From contig NC_092671.1 in the NCBI RefSeq assembly GCF_964355755.1, positions 3,359,001-3,423,000 of the forward strand: 64,000 nt of DNA, written 5' to 3'. Of this stretch, positions 52,701-64,000 are shown one piece after another (within the stretch, counting starts at the first letter, position 1; each line of letters begins with the position of its first letter). The translations under genes were made by a program, and so were the position numbers. Below the pieces are notes generated by a model. The model was not told the origin of the DNA. It made no database searches and saw only the letters and a list, made by a program, of their open reading frames with translations. This DNA comes from Antedon mediterranea (lineage: Eukaryota; Echinodermata; Crinoidea; Comatulida; Antedonidae).

Positions 52701-55700
52701 ATGGGACAAAGTGTTGCAAAGGTCCAGCTTGAAGATGGACTGAGAAAATACAGAGCGGGAAACTACGAAGGCGCGATAGGTAAATGGAAAAGTGTGTTAT
52801 CAAAAGTACGTAGCAGCAATGGGCAATTCACGGTCCTCGGTTACCTTGTGTGCGCGTATTTTGAAAATGGAAATTACCGGGAAATGTTGAAATGTGCTAT
52901 TCGACAATTCGACATTGCTGATAAACAAGACATTACCGAAATGAAGGCAGAGGCTTACTTAAACTTAGCCCGAAGCAACGAATGTCTTTGCGAATATTAT
53001 AAGGCGATTTCGTACGCTAGGCACAGTTTAGCCATAATTGTATCTCAGAAAGAAGAGAAATTATTTATAAAGTCGCAGACCCATCTATGTCTTGCCGCTT
53101 CTTACCTAGGATTTGGCGACTTTCAGTCATCGATTAGCAACGCTACTCTAGCTTTAGAACTTGCACGGACTTCTCAGGAAAAAACATTAGAATGTAACGT
53201 TTTTAGTGTGTATGGAGATATTTTTGCTAGCCTGAAAGATTACGAACAATCGTTAGGGTATTACATCCAGGCTCATGAGTTAGTCAGACGATATGGACAG
53301 AAATGGAGCCCCAAGATTCAAATGTGGACGTTGTTGGACTTGGCCGTGCCGTATAGGAAGCTAAAGCGGTTGAACCAGGCAATGGATGCTTGTGAGGTAT
53401 GGTATGACTGGTATATACACTCTGGTATGATTAGACGCGTTTGCGTGTGCATCATGCGTGCGTAAAGTGATGATGCGCTACAATGTTAAAGCATAGAGCT
53501 ATAAAAAGCGCGTACGATTCATCATATGATCATATCATCATATTTCATCAAATGAAATTGATGACATGATCACGGAAATTCTTCTCTGGTGGTATCATAA
53601 AGCGCGTTCGCGTATATACCGTGCGTATTTAAAGTGATGATGTGCCGCAGTGTTAACGCGTTTAGCGCGTATGATTCAGCGTGCAATATGTTGGACGCAC
53701 TGAAATTGATGAGTAGACCAATCGACGCGCGCGTACAAATAACAGTGATCTTACCGGTTATTATATTTCGTAGTGCCTCACACTGTCGGTTATGTGTTTA
53801 ATTTATGTCTAAGTGTACACAATATTTTAAAATATAAATGTCATCATAAAATTAACTAATGGCCTTCAAAAAATTATCTGTGTGAGTCTTCTAATGAGTT
53901 GCGAACGGTGTGAGAATTGATCTGTGTTATGGTGTGCTAGAGGAATGCCTGCCGCCTAAAGGCAAACAGCTAAATAATAATGACATACAGCGTTTGATAA
54001 AAGGTCAAATCCAACCACAATTACAAAATATCATATTTTTATATCCATATTTATATTACTAGGTTTACTGTATTTAAATTCCACAAAGCTAGCTATAGCC
54101 TACATTCGTTTTACAAAGGCAATGAACACACACGTCGGATTATCCGCTTTACGACAACTCGAACCGTCATACTATAATTGCATCTACTGTTTATAAACAA
54201 CGTTGGGCACCTACTTATTTAGTACTTCACGTTACTATAAATATTTTATATCAAATTGAGCACTAATGGTAAAGCATACGAGCCATGACAACTAACGATA
54301 AATAAAATATGTAATAAACGGCATATACATCAGTTATGTGTTTATTGACGCCATAACGAGCCGGCCGACTGAAAATACATAATAATAATAATTTAGTACT
54401 TAGAGGCAAAATATGAGGTGTTCATGAATATAGGAATATCGGGATGTATATTGTAGGGCCTACTTTACAGTAATGCGGTGTAATAATAACTGACGCTGTC
54501 CTGATATGGATGGATCGTACAGAGGGGAAGCCCCTATTTAAGCGAAACTTTCCCGTGAAACGAATGAGGCTCAGTATTTTAACACTACGAGTCCGACCAT
54601 TCAGAGGACACCTATATTAAGGGGACACACTTTGTTGGGTCCCCGAATGTGTTCTCCCCCTTTCTGCTGTGTTTTGATTGCTGTATTTACAACAGTATAT
54701 TTTGGAATGAAATCAGATGTTTTGTTTAATTTATCGGCATAACGGTATTAATGAATTCAAGTAGTAAGCCGTGATAATCTAATCTTAATGCATACATGAT
54801 AAACTACAAGAAACTAGTCCCATATATTAATTTGACTGCGTATTGCTTTTTAATTTACGTATCGTATGTTATGAAGGGTTACGTGACAGCTAAGTTTATT
54901 TATCCGTCAGTTTGATGACATTTCCTAGCTTTCTCCAATCTTCAAGTAAATATAATATACTGTATATTCGTTTGTAGCATGAATACCTAAAGCGTGGTTC
55001 TCACTAGCGACGCAACACAAGGACGTAACGCAACGCAAGTGAATTGACCAATCACAAGCGATGGCTTATTCGCTTGTGATTGCTAACTGTCTATAACTTC
55101 GCTTGTCATTGCGTTTACGTCCTTGCGTTACGTTCTAGTGGGAACCAAGCTTTATCGACGCAACGCAACGATACGTCACTGCGTTAAGCTCTGTCTGCAC
55201 TATCAAAAAAAGTTTGGTGCCAATGTGGTAGTGATATAACATCATCATGTCCATATATGGGCACATCTTTTTTTGTCAAATAAAGTTTGATAGTGTAGAG
55301 AGAGCTTTTTACGTTCTGGTACGAACCTTTATATTGGTTTGTTTCAATCTAACCTTACAGAATTCGTGCGTTATTTACAAACCATAACCTACAATTATTT
55401 TAAACCACATGTCGATGCATTTATAAGACTCACATAAATATATATTTTGTGCTGGTATTGTTCAAAACCTAATTGAATATTGCCTATAAATAATCTTATA
55501 AGAGAAATATTTTAATAATTATTTGTCTGGTTAAATTAATAACATTTTAATGTATACGGTACGCGTAATAAAGATAGGAGGTTGCTTTATTTCGATATAT
55601 CGATATAAAATAGGCCTATATAACAATCACTGAATTGCCTTTAGTGTTATGTTTATCCAGGCCTCCACACAAATGAACTTGGTTCTCCTTGTGGTTACCT

Positions 55701-58700
55701 TCTATTTTGTTGATAGCTATTGTAATATTAACTGGTTCACACTTCTCTATCTAGATTATCGGGGTTTTTTTTGCAATAGCGAATTCCATATACGCCGAGT
55801 TTATGCGATCGACATATCATATGATCATCATTCTGTTTAAATTTGCGTTTACTATAACGCATACATTTATTTTATTACAATAACTAATGGTATGCCTAGA
55901 TTTACATTGAATGTAAACGCCATATTCATGATTTTAATACAGTAATGAAATATTATCGTTTTTGTAAATTCCGTATACGCCGAGTTTCTGCGATCAAGAT
56001 ATCATGATAATCTATTCAAATTCGCATTTATTTTATATAATCATATTCATGATTTAATATAGCCATATACATGTTAAATGTGCATTACCAGAGGGCCAGT
56101 AAGGTATTAGTAATATTTGGATGGCAGAATAAAACTCTACGCCTGGAGTTAATCTTAGAGGATAATGTGTGCATTTATTATTACATTCTGTAGGAGGATG
56201 GATGATTATGATGATGATGATGATGATGAACATAAAGATGATGATGATGATGATGATGATGAAGACAGAGATGATGATGATGAAAACAAAGATGATGATG
56301 ATGATGATGATGAAGACAAAGATGATAATGATGATGAAAAGACAAAGAAGATGATAATGAAGACAAAGATGGTGATGATGATGATAAAGACAAAGAAGAT
56401 GATGATGAAGACAAAGATGGTGATGATGATGATAAAGACAAAGAAGATGATGATGAAGACAAAGATGGTGATGATGATGATAAAGACAAAGAAGATGATG
56501 ATGAAGACAAAGATGGTGATGATGATGATAAAGACAAAGAAGATGATGATGAAGACAAAGATGGTGATGATGATGATAAAGACAAAGAAGATGATGATGA
56601 AGAAGACAAAGATGGTGATGATGATGATGAAGACAAAGAAGATGATGATGAAGAAGACAAAGATGGTGATGATGATGATGAAGACAAAGATGATGATGAT
56701 GAAGACAAAGATGGTGATGATGATGATAAAGACAAAGATGATGATGATGAAGACAAAGATGGTGATGATGATGATAAAGACAAAGAAGATGATGATGAAG
56801 ACAAAGATGGTGATGATGATGATAAAGACAAAGATGATGATGATGAAGACAAAGATGATGATGATGATGATAAAGACAAAGATGATGATGATGAAGACAA
56901 CAACGATGATGATAAAGACAAAGAAGATGATGATGAAGACAAAGATGGTGATGATGATGATAAAGACAAAGATGATGATGATGAAGACAAAGATGATGAT
57001 GATGATGAAGACAACAACGATGATGATAAAGACAAAGATGATGATGATGATGATGATGAAGACAACAACGATGATGATGATGATGATGATGATGAAGACA
57101 ACAACGATGATGATGATGATGATGATGATGTTTATGATGATAAAGACAAAGATGATGATGATGAAGACAACAACGATGATGATGATGATGATGATGATGT
57201 TTATGATGATGAAGACAAAGATGATGATGATGAAGACAAAGGTGATGATAATGATGATAATGATGATAAAAAGACAAAGAAGATGATGATGAAGACCAAG
57301 ATGATGATGATACTAATGATATGTTTCAATGATAATGATGAAATTGGCAGTTAGTGGACGTCAAAATGAGGTTGGTGACTAGGCCCTTAATGTCAACATA
57401 CCTTGTACACACCAACATACATTTATCAGTTAGTAACGTGGCTGTAGATCACGATTCCCATTCAAAATGATTACCTATAGATATCTGATACGTTTCCCGT
57501 ATTGATCCTGCTATACAATGTTTACATTGCCGAACATAAATCAATACAAGAGGAGGTCATAGTTCCTTAATTCTATTTGTTAAAAATGTAGAATATGGGG
57601 ACACTTTCGGGACCCAACAAAGTGTCCTCTTAATAGGGTTGTCTTTTTAAAAAGGTTTGGCCGTTTATCATTATTATCTTCCTGTACTGTTTAGAACTTC
57701 GTTTGAGTATAGTCGCCCTTGTTCCATGCCTTCAGGAGAAAGGGTCCTCTAAGTTTGATTTCAATAGAGGTGTCCATCCCAAAAGAGGAGTTCTACTATA
57801 TTCAATAATTCTATCTAACGTATACTTCGCCAATGTGGAAATGGCGAGATGATATAGTTTGGTCTGTTGTGGTGCTGGGACAGTTTTTTTAAGGTCCATG
57901 CGACAACCGTATCTAAGAACACCTTATTAATATTGTTTTACTCAAATTTATATATTTTCAGGAGGTTTTGAAGATGTCCATTAAACACAACGAACGAATG
58001 GTACAATCACGGTGCCTTTGTATTTTAGCCGATATCCACAGAACGAAAGGAGATTTCCAGGTAAAATGTTTACGGCATAATTAATCTTTTAATAGTCCAG
58101 GACATTTGACCCGGTGGTGGATATCCTATGCGCATGTCTACAAGGAAAGAGTTAAAACAATCAGCATTATGTAATTAATGAAAACATTTTCCGATTTATT
58201 TGTGAGCATGCGCATATGTTTGTTATGCTCTAATGATTAAGTTCGGCGTCGTACATACTATATTTTGTTTATCAAACGAACTTTCTATATTCACTTCACA
58301 TGGACAGAAAATCAATATAAGAAGTCATTTCTTGTAAACTAATTAATGAGCGCGAGTAAAAGGATCCAGTAGAGTGTCATCAACCTTGTAAAATGTATGG
58401 TCATCTTATTCTACCCAATATATAACATTAGTTAATGTTATGTAATTAAATGTTACGAAAATTCTGATTAAAATGGATAGTACATGTATTAAATATGTGT
58501 TTATTAATGGTAGGCTTTCTGTTTTAAAATTTACAATTGAATAATACAAAGTAGACCTACTGATGAAGAGCTAGTTTTGCCCGAAACCTCTGAAAATCTT
58601 TCTGGCGAGTTTACTTTATCGTTTTGCTTATTTTATTTTGTGTTTCCATTGAGATCCAGCCACTGATACCCACAGCATTGCCCCCTTTTTCAGTTATTTC

Positions 58701-59993
58701 CCACAACTATATATGTTATTATACAACACAATTTAACTATTGCACAAAGTAGAAGAAATTCGTCAACAATTATGACATCATTAATTGTTCTGACGTATGC
58801 ATTGCACTATCAATATTTTTATAATAGTATTTCGTATCTTAATTAGGCTTGTTATCCACGGTACGAATCTGCTATTGGGTTCGCTATTGAAGCTAACGAT
58901 AGACATGCGCAGATTCAGATCATATCTGGTATGGCAAAAGCACTATTGCTGACAAAGAAAACTCGAGAGGTGAGTAGACGAAGATATTCTGTATGGTCTG
59001 TCTATATACAATAATATTGACAGTTTAGGGTTGGGGATGCTTTCGGGACCCCAACAAGTGTCCCCTTACTGAGGGTGTGTGAATAGGGCTGGGTTTGCTG
59101 TAGTGTATATATTTTCCCTCGTTCCGTTAGGTGTCCTCTTATGTGTGTCCCCTGAATAGGTATTAGGTATTATATACTGTACTGTATAATACAAACGAGG
59201 ATTTATACTACAACTACAATTTTAATTATATGTACTGTTAAGTATTTCCAAAGTCAACCTATTTCGTTCACAATATATATATATATTGAAAAGGACAATG
59301 AACGTGACACTAGTATTTATCTATTCGCAATTCTAGGCTTTTGAAATGTTCCACCGAGTGCTAGACCTATCAAGAGCAACAGGCAACAAGGTATACTTCT
59401 AATCCACAATTTATGCATTTTTTAAACGTTTTTTGTATGCTTAAGTTACAAATATTATTAAACATATTTATTATTAAAACAAAAATTAGATGTTTATGCT
59501 ACGTTGTCATTGGATATTGATGGAGTTGAACCAACGGCTAAACGACCCTACGTCAGCACACGAACATGCAATCGAGTTTGATAAATGTATTGATGATATG
59601 GAGCTTCGATGTGCGGTCTGTCAGTTGGTAATGGGGGATAAACCCAATGTACTGAGAGTGCTGGTATGCAGTCATGTTTGCCATTCAGCGTAAGTCTAAC
59701 AGTATCTAAAGCTTTGTCTACAAAATAAGTGTGATGTGACATTTGTCTTAAATTTACGACGCACACCGTCGGTGAATTAGTGAAATTTTGTTTACAACAT
59801 TTTGATGAGACGGTTTTTGAGCCTAAAAGCAAATACAACATTTTTGCGTGTCGATATAGAGGGCGCAATCTATAAAATATTTATTTTATAATTTTTTTTT
59901 ACTAGATGCGTACATAAGGAGGTAATCCGGAACAGCCAGCCGTGTCCAAATTGTCTCCGGCCACATCATAAAAGTACTCAAATATACGTATAA
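52701..59993 (+). CDS. RAPSN: Rapsyn, 43-kDa receptor-associated protein of the synapse (complete, six exons)
   Basis: Peripheral membrane scaffold that clusters nicotinic acetylcholine receptors at the vertebrate neuromuscular junction; invertebrate deuterostome role less known. Exons 52701-53396, 57962-58060, 58847-58969, 59337-59390, 59490-59689 and 59906-59993 give 419 residues (vertebrate 412). The start MGQSVAKV keeps the N-myristoylation Gly2. Residues about 5-330 are TPR-like helical repeats, for example GRYKEMLKF-like GNYREMLKCAIRQFDIA, SYLNLARSNE-like AYLNLARSNECLCEY and LLDLAVPYRKLKRLNQAM. The C-terminal RING-H2 runs from about residue 365: CAVCQLVMG, CSHVCHSAC, CPNCLRP, with all metal ligands seen. 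In mammals the RING is linked to E3 ligase activity. Intron 1 (4.6 kb) contains the GAT array and several mobile elements. AATAAA at 60055-60060. Confidence 0.97.
53425..53700. repeat. Diverged direct repeat at the start of rapsyn intron 1
   Basis: Two units about 175 bp apart, each with GTGCG(T)..AAAGTGATGATG, a ...GTTAA.GC stretch and AGCGCGTA.GATTCA. CpG-rich compared with the surrounding intron. Function unknown. Confidence 0.6.
54988..55308. mobile_element. Adjacent family A and family B foldback elements
   Basis: Family A copy 54988-55152 (ends GTGGTTCTCACTAGCGACGC and CTAGTGGGAACCAAGC), followed almost immediately by a shortened family B copy 55184-55308 (AAGCTCTGTCTGCACTATC to GATAGTGTAGAGAGAGCTT). 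Both in rapsyn intron 1. Confidence 0.85.
55783..56050. repeat. Direct duplication of about 100 bp, spaced 185 bp
   Basis: Both copies contain ATACGCCGAGTTT, TGCGATC and a TATCAT palindromic region (55790-55880 and 55970-56050). Confidence 0.7.
56195..57310. repeat. GAT/GAC/AAA-rich coding-like satellite in rapsyn intron 1
   Basis: Trinucleotide-based array. The commonest unit is GATGATGATGAAGACAAAGA with a GGT insertion, repeating with 48-60 bp higher-order periods. It leaves five of six frames open for 180-1,200 nt, including poly-Asp/Glu/Lys, Met/Thr/Lys, Ser/Leu and His/Cys/Leu frames. These frames are a composition artefact: no start context, codon bias or splice logic supports a protein, and the repeat sits wholly inside a well-defined intron. 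Confidence 0.93.
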
Positions 59994-60054
59994 TGGCCAT
60001 TATCGATGCATGCAGTTGGAGAAACAAGAAAAACAAATTGTATTACAGTATCAA

Positions 60055-60067
60055 AATAAATTTTATT
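60055..60067. terminator. Back-to-back poly(A) signals of rapsyn (+) and H2A (-)
   Basis: AATAAA at 60055-60060 on the plus strand serves rapsyn, and AATAAA on the minus strand (plus-strand TTTATT, 60062-60067) serves the H2A gene. The signals are one base apart, so the two transcripts must overlap by tens of bases. Confidence 0.75.
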
Positions 60068-60189
60068 CAGAATATAAAAATAGACTTAAAAATACATCAA
60101 ACGAAATTATATACAAGTCATGTAATTTATCAAGGTAGCCTAAAATATTGTTATTAAATTATTGCAGCAGACTATTGCGGTTTATATTT

Positions 60190-60967
60190 CTATACAGCTT
60201 GGCTTTCTACGATCCGCTGCTTCGTTGCGGTTTTCTTGGGCAGCAGGACCGATTGAATATTTGGCAACACACCACCCTAGAGAAAAAAAAGAAAAGGTAC
60301 GCTTGTGAATAATTCACGTCTAGCTTTTCAACGTCAAATTTACAATGTTACGTTCCCACTAGAGACGCAAGAGAGGACACAATTTAACGCCAACCGATTT
60401 ATCGAGCTTGTCATTGGTCAATTCGCTAGCGTTTACGTTATTCCGTAGTGGGAAACAAGATTTACCTGAGCGATGGTAACGTCGGCTAAAAGCCGACTCA
60501 ACTCTTCATCGTTACGTATAGCCAGCTGGATATGTCTTGGTACAATACGACTTTTCTTGTTATCACGTGCAGCATTACCAGCCAACTCCAAGATTTCGGC
60601 AGACAAGTACTCCAATATGGCAGCCATGTATACAGCAGCACCACTCCCAATACGTTGACTGAATTTACCTAGTGGCGACACAAAAAAAGTAAAAATACAC
60701 ATCTTTCCAAGAGGGGAAATACCGTACACGTTTCCATACCAAGACCATACCATATTCAGAGTAGGCCTACACCATATAAAAAGAACACTTCACGAATGCG
60801 TCTCCCGTGAGGTTCTACACTATATGAAGGTAATCAAAATGTACGGTACCTTTCCTGAGATACCTAGCGATTCTTCCAACGGGGAACTGTAGGCCTGCTT
60901 TCTGGCTTTTGCTCACATTCTTGACGGCCTTACCAGTTTTTGCACCTTTACTACCTCTTCCAGACAT
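60190..60967 (-). CDS. Histone H2A variant, intron-containing (three exons)
   Basis: Nucleosome core histone of 135 residues from exons 60850-60967, 60466-60668 and 60190-60276. The fold is complete: [54 protein letters not shown] and [16 protein letters not shown], with acidic-patch residues kept. It differs from canonical animal H2A at many sites (GRIARYL, IVPRHIQ, SRLLADV) in ways that recall H2A.X-type and plant sequences. The end is VESQAV: an SQ pair is present at 132-133 but followed by Ala-Val, not the acidic-hydrophobic end of H2A.X. No 3' histone stem-loop is seen; a poly(A) signal is. This fits a replication-independent variant. It is divergent to the H4 gene. Confidence 0.95.
60352..60452. 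mobile_element. Family A foldback element inside an H2A intron
   Basis: Ends CGTTCCCACTAGAGACGCAA and CCGTAGTGGGAAACAAGA, filling most of the second H2A intron and ending within about 12 bp of the splice donor. Confidence 0.8.
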
Positions 60968-61778
<811 letters not shown>

Positions 61779-62286
61779 GAGTGTCGTGCTAATAATGAAC
61801 TGAATAATATATAAATCAATTGTACAGATTCGCTCACAAAATTTCTTTTTGTATTTTACTTACAATAATAAATTAATGATGAAATAGCCCAGTTTAGTTC
61901 TTGCTATCTTGTCACGCACGAACTTGGTTCAACAATGTTAACGGAACTGGATAGTTAAATCGTGTATATATTTACTTTCTGTTGTTTTATTTACTTAATT
62001 AAATAATAAATTCTCTATAACTTTTTGGTTTTGTTATTTTGATTTTTATGTTTATATACAATGGTTATCAAATTATTTTCCCCGTCGTTTCTCTATTTAT
62101 GTCGTCATTGTACACAGTACAACGATGTTTTTTTTTTATTCCATGCCACACATATCTAATACGATAGGTTGTGTCAACTGTAGTCCTGTTGCTCAATGGT
62201 ATAGGCCTAGACTTCAGGTTGCGGAGCTGAAGCCCTCTGGGATCGAACCCAGGCCTTCGCGGATGTAGGAGCTTGATGTTGCTATT
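61779..62286. other. Intergenic region, H4 / EF-hand gene (convergent)
   Basis: Contains the H4 poly(A) signal (61867-61872) and a tRNA-like SINE at about 62180-62265 (GTTGCTCAATGGTATAGG and GGGATCGAACCCAGGCC). Rest AT-rich. Confidence 0.6.
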
Positions 62287-63878
62287 CTATATTAAACTTT
62301 GGAAAGACTGTGTTTGCACCATTATGTCCATAAATTCCTGAGCTGTGACCGTTGAACTTCCCGTCTGGTCTGCTTCTTGTAACATCTCCTTAATGGCCTT
62401 GTCGTTTAACTTAAGTCCGCAGTCATCACAGGCTCTTTTAATGTCGTCGTGTGTAAGAAATCCACGTTTTTCTGAAGAAAAATAATTAATCATTACGATT
62501 CTAATAGTATGAAATTGAAATTTTGTTTCATTTATAAAGAAACGCTGTAATAGTACAATGCTTACATAAATGACGATTTACCTTAGAAAATAAAAGCAAA
62601 AAATGTATTGTGCCATTCTTTTGAAATGCGGCAATGAAATAATATAACACAACAATTGGATATCGGTAAAGTATAATGTACAGTACTTACCAGTGTCCAT
62701 TAACTTAAAACCCTGAAAACAAAAGTAAAATATTTCGTTATTGTATTTATTAATTGTATTTATGTTATGTATGCATTGTTATAGATTTTTTGTTGTGCTT
62801 AACTTCTCGTGATCATTTAGTTCGTCTGCAGGTATTATACGTATACTATGTGTAATTGACTGCTTATATCTATACTTGTTATATTACTAAACATAGATAT
62901 TAGCACGAAATAGTTATCTGTAAATACAAGGATAAACGAGAGAGAAAGATTTGTATGAATCGGAGATGAAACTATTGTTACCTGCATTATCTCATCGTAT
63001 ATATCTCTGCTTTCACCTTGGTAATGTACAACTAGCTCCAAAAACTGTTCAAATCCTATACATCTACAATTGTAAAAGAAGGTAGAATGTATAATGAGAA
63101 CGTTTTATATAAAGATGGTGTACGTTTTCCTCAGACGAAAGTATGCAAATAGGCAGATGTAGGTATTTTACACAATCAATTGTTCTGTATAGATATTTTT
63201 TCCTCGTGCATGCAATTTGCAATTTTATGCATGTTGGTCTATTAGATATTGATTATTCGTAGAACCTCTATTAAGAGGATACCCTTACTAGAGGTTGGCT
63301 GTTATAGTGTTAGTTCGAGTCACAAGGGGTGTCCGCATAATAAAGGGTTAAACTGCATTAGGGTGATGATTTAAATCGGTACGGTATTATATTACCTCGT
63401 TTCTTGAGCTCCCATATCGATCAATGCGTTCTCGATTGTCCTCTTTTTGATTTTGAAACCTAGTACACGCATAGCTCGGTACAGATCGTTTGCTTCGATG
63501 AGCCTGAATAGCAAAATAAAATCGTAAATTAAATTTAATATCGTAAGTTTTTTCATCATGTCGTCATCATGTCATCATCATGTCATCATCATGTCATCTT
63601 ATCATTATTATCATCATCACCCTGGCCTACATAATAATGTCTGTATATTACCTTCGCTCTTTAGTTGTGAATGTGTTAAATACAAATCGTAGATCTCGTA
63701 TCTCCTGTTCTGTGAGCTGTTCTCGTATCGATTCGGTTATACTGTTCGTTTTTGGTTCCTTTTCCAAGTCCAGAAAAATCTGAGTCGCGTGACGTTTTTC
63801 ATCAGTCGATGACGTAGAACTTGTTGAGCCAATCTGGGTACTTTGAGGAGAAATGCTGAATGATTTGTCTTCTTCCAT
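62287..63878 (-). CDS. Centrin-like EF-hand protein with degenerate loops (complete, five exons)
   Basis: Exons on the minus strand 63652-63878, 63396-63503, 62982-63063, 62691-62712 and 62287-62471 join in phase to 207 residues. A Ser/Thr-rich N-terminal extension of about 55 residues (STSSTSSTDEK) is followed by a centrin-type four-EF-hand body: RDLRFVFNTF...DLYRAMRVLG; GFEQFLELV; GFKLMDTEKRGFLTHDD; and EADQTGSSTVTAQEFMDIM. The overall spacing matches centrin/caltractin, but loops 1 and 2 lack acidic ligands and loops 3 and 4 are incomplete (loop 4 has Ser for the usual Gly), so tight calcium binding is doubtful. Centrins act at basal bodies and centrosomes; a ciliary or sperm role is possible but unproven. 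The fourth exon is only 22 nt. Confidence 0.88.
63550..63620. repeat. CATCATGTCATC tandem repeat
   Basis: A 12-bp unit repeated about four times, then degenerate TCATCA, in the first intron of the EF-hand gene. Confidence 0.85.
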
Positions 63879-64000
63879 CCTGACGAATAAAGAGAATGAT
63901 AATTGAATTGTGATGATAGATGATAATAGATGACAACAATGATGATATAACGACCGTTGTAGTTCTAATTGACTGGATACAAAAAAATGTTCTTGTTAAA

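Noticed and set aside
56054-57286. Very long open frames (373, 407 and 307 codons) rich in Met/Lys, His/Cys/Leu or Ser
   Set aside because: All come from the GAT-rich microsatellite. Open in several frames on both strands, no homology, and entirely inside rapsyn intron 1.
62180-62265. tRNA gene between H4 and the EF-hand gene
   Set aside because: B-box-like GGGATCGAACCCAGG is good, but no matched acceptor stem could be found; treated as SINE-like.

Overview
The window is animal nuclear DNA. It is AT-rich, with long introns carrying canonical GT-AG junctions, poly(A) signals and many short inverted-repeat elements. The gene content (animal alternative oxidase, rapsyn, a neurotrophin-type cystine-knot factor, a giant adhesion GPCR with lectin/LamG-like and EGF modules, EMC6, TSTD2) points to a non-vertebrate deuterostome. 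I favour an echinoderm, with a hemichordate as the alternative; this is inferred from gene content and repeat style, not from an alignment. All gene models below were assembled by hand from translated exons, checking splice sites and reading phase at every junction given.

Layout: (1) 211-1690 (+), 3' part of a mitochondrial alternative oxidase. (2) 3374-7029 (-), complete six-exon EMC6 including a 20-nt microexon. (3) 7165-12419 (+), complete nine-exon TSTD2, a rhodanese/TrhO-family protein, sharing a 135-bp divergent promoter with EMC6. (4) 15351-40031 (+), at least 44 exons of an adhesion GPCR: Thr-rich stalk, LamG-like domain, two EGF domains, five more LamG-like domains, a GAIN-type region with GPS, then seven transmembrane segments; the signal-peptide exon is not found. 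(5) 42118-50569 (-), a secreted neurotrophin/Spaetzle-type cystine-knot precursor with signal peptide and an intron-split furin site; at least one prodomain exon is unresolved. (6) 52701-59993 (+), complete six-exon rapsyn. (7) 60190-60967 (-) and 61332-61778 (+), a divergent pair of intron-containing histone genes, H2A and H4. (8) 62287-63878 (-), a five-exon centrin-like EF-hand protein.

Between and inside the genes are at least four families of short foldback/TIR elements (called A-D here), tRNA-derived SINE-like units, LINE remnants, a roughly 23-copy 77-bp satellite inside the last intron of the neurotrophin-like gene, a 59-bp alternating tandem array in a TSTD2 intron, and a 1.1-kb GAT-rich array in rapsyn intron 1.

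Functionally the genes are a linear sample of a genome rather than a pathway. Two themes recur: secreted or surface signalling (adhesion GPCR, neurotrophin-like ligand, rapsyn as receptor-clustering scaffold) and closely packed head-to-head housekeeping pairs (EMC6/TSTD2, H2A/H4) with convergent, overlapping 3' ends (rapsyn/H2A). I saw no CRISPR array, operon or other prokaryote-type system, and no intact autonomous transposon.
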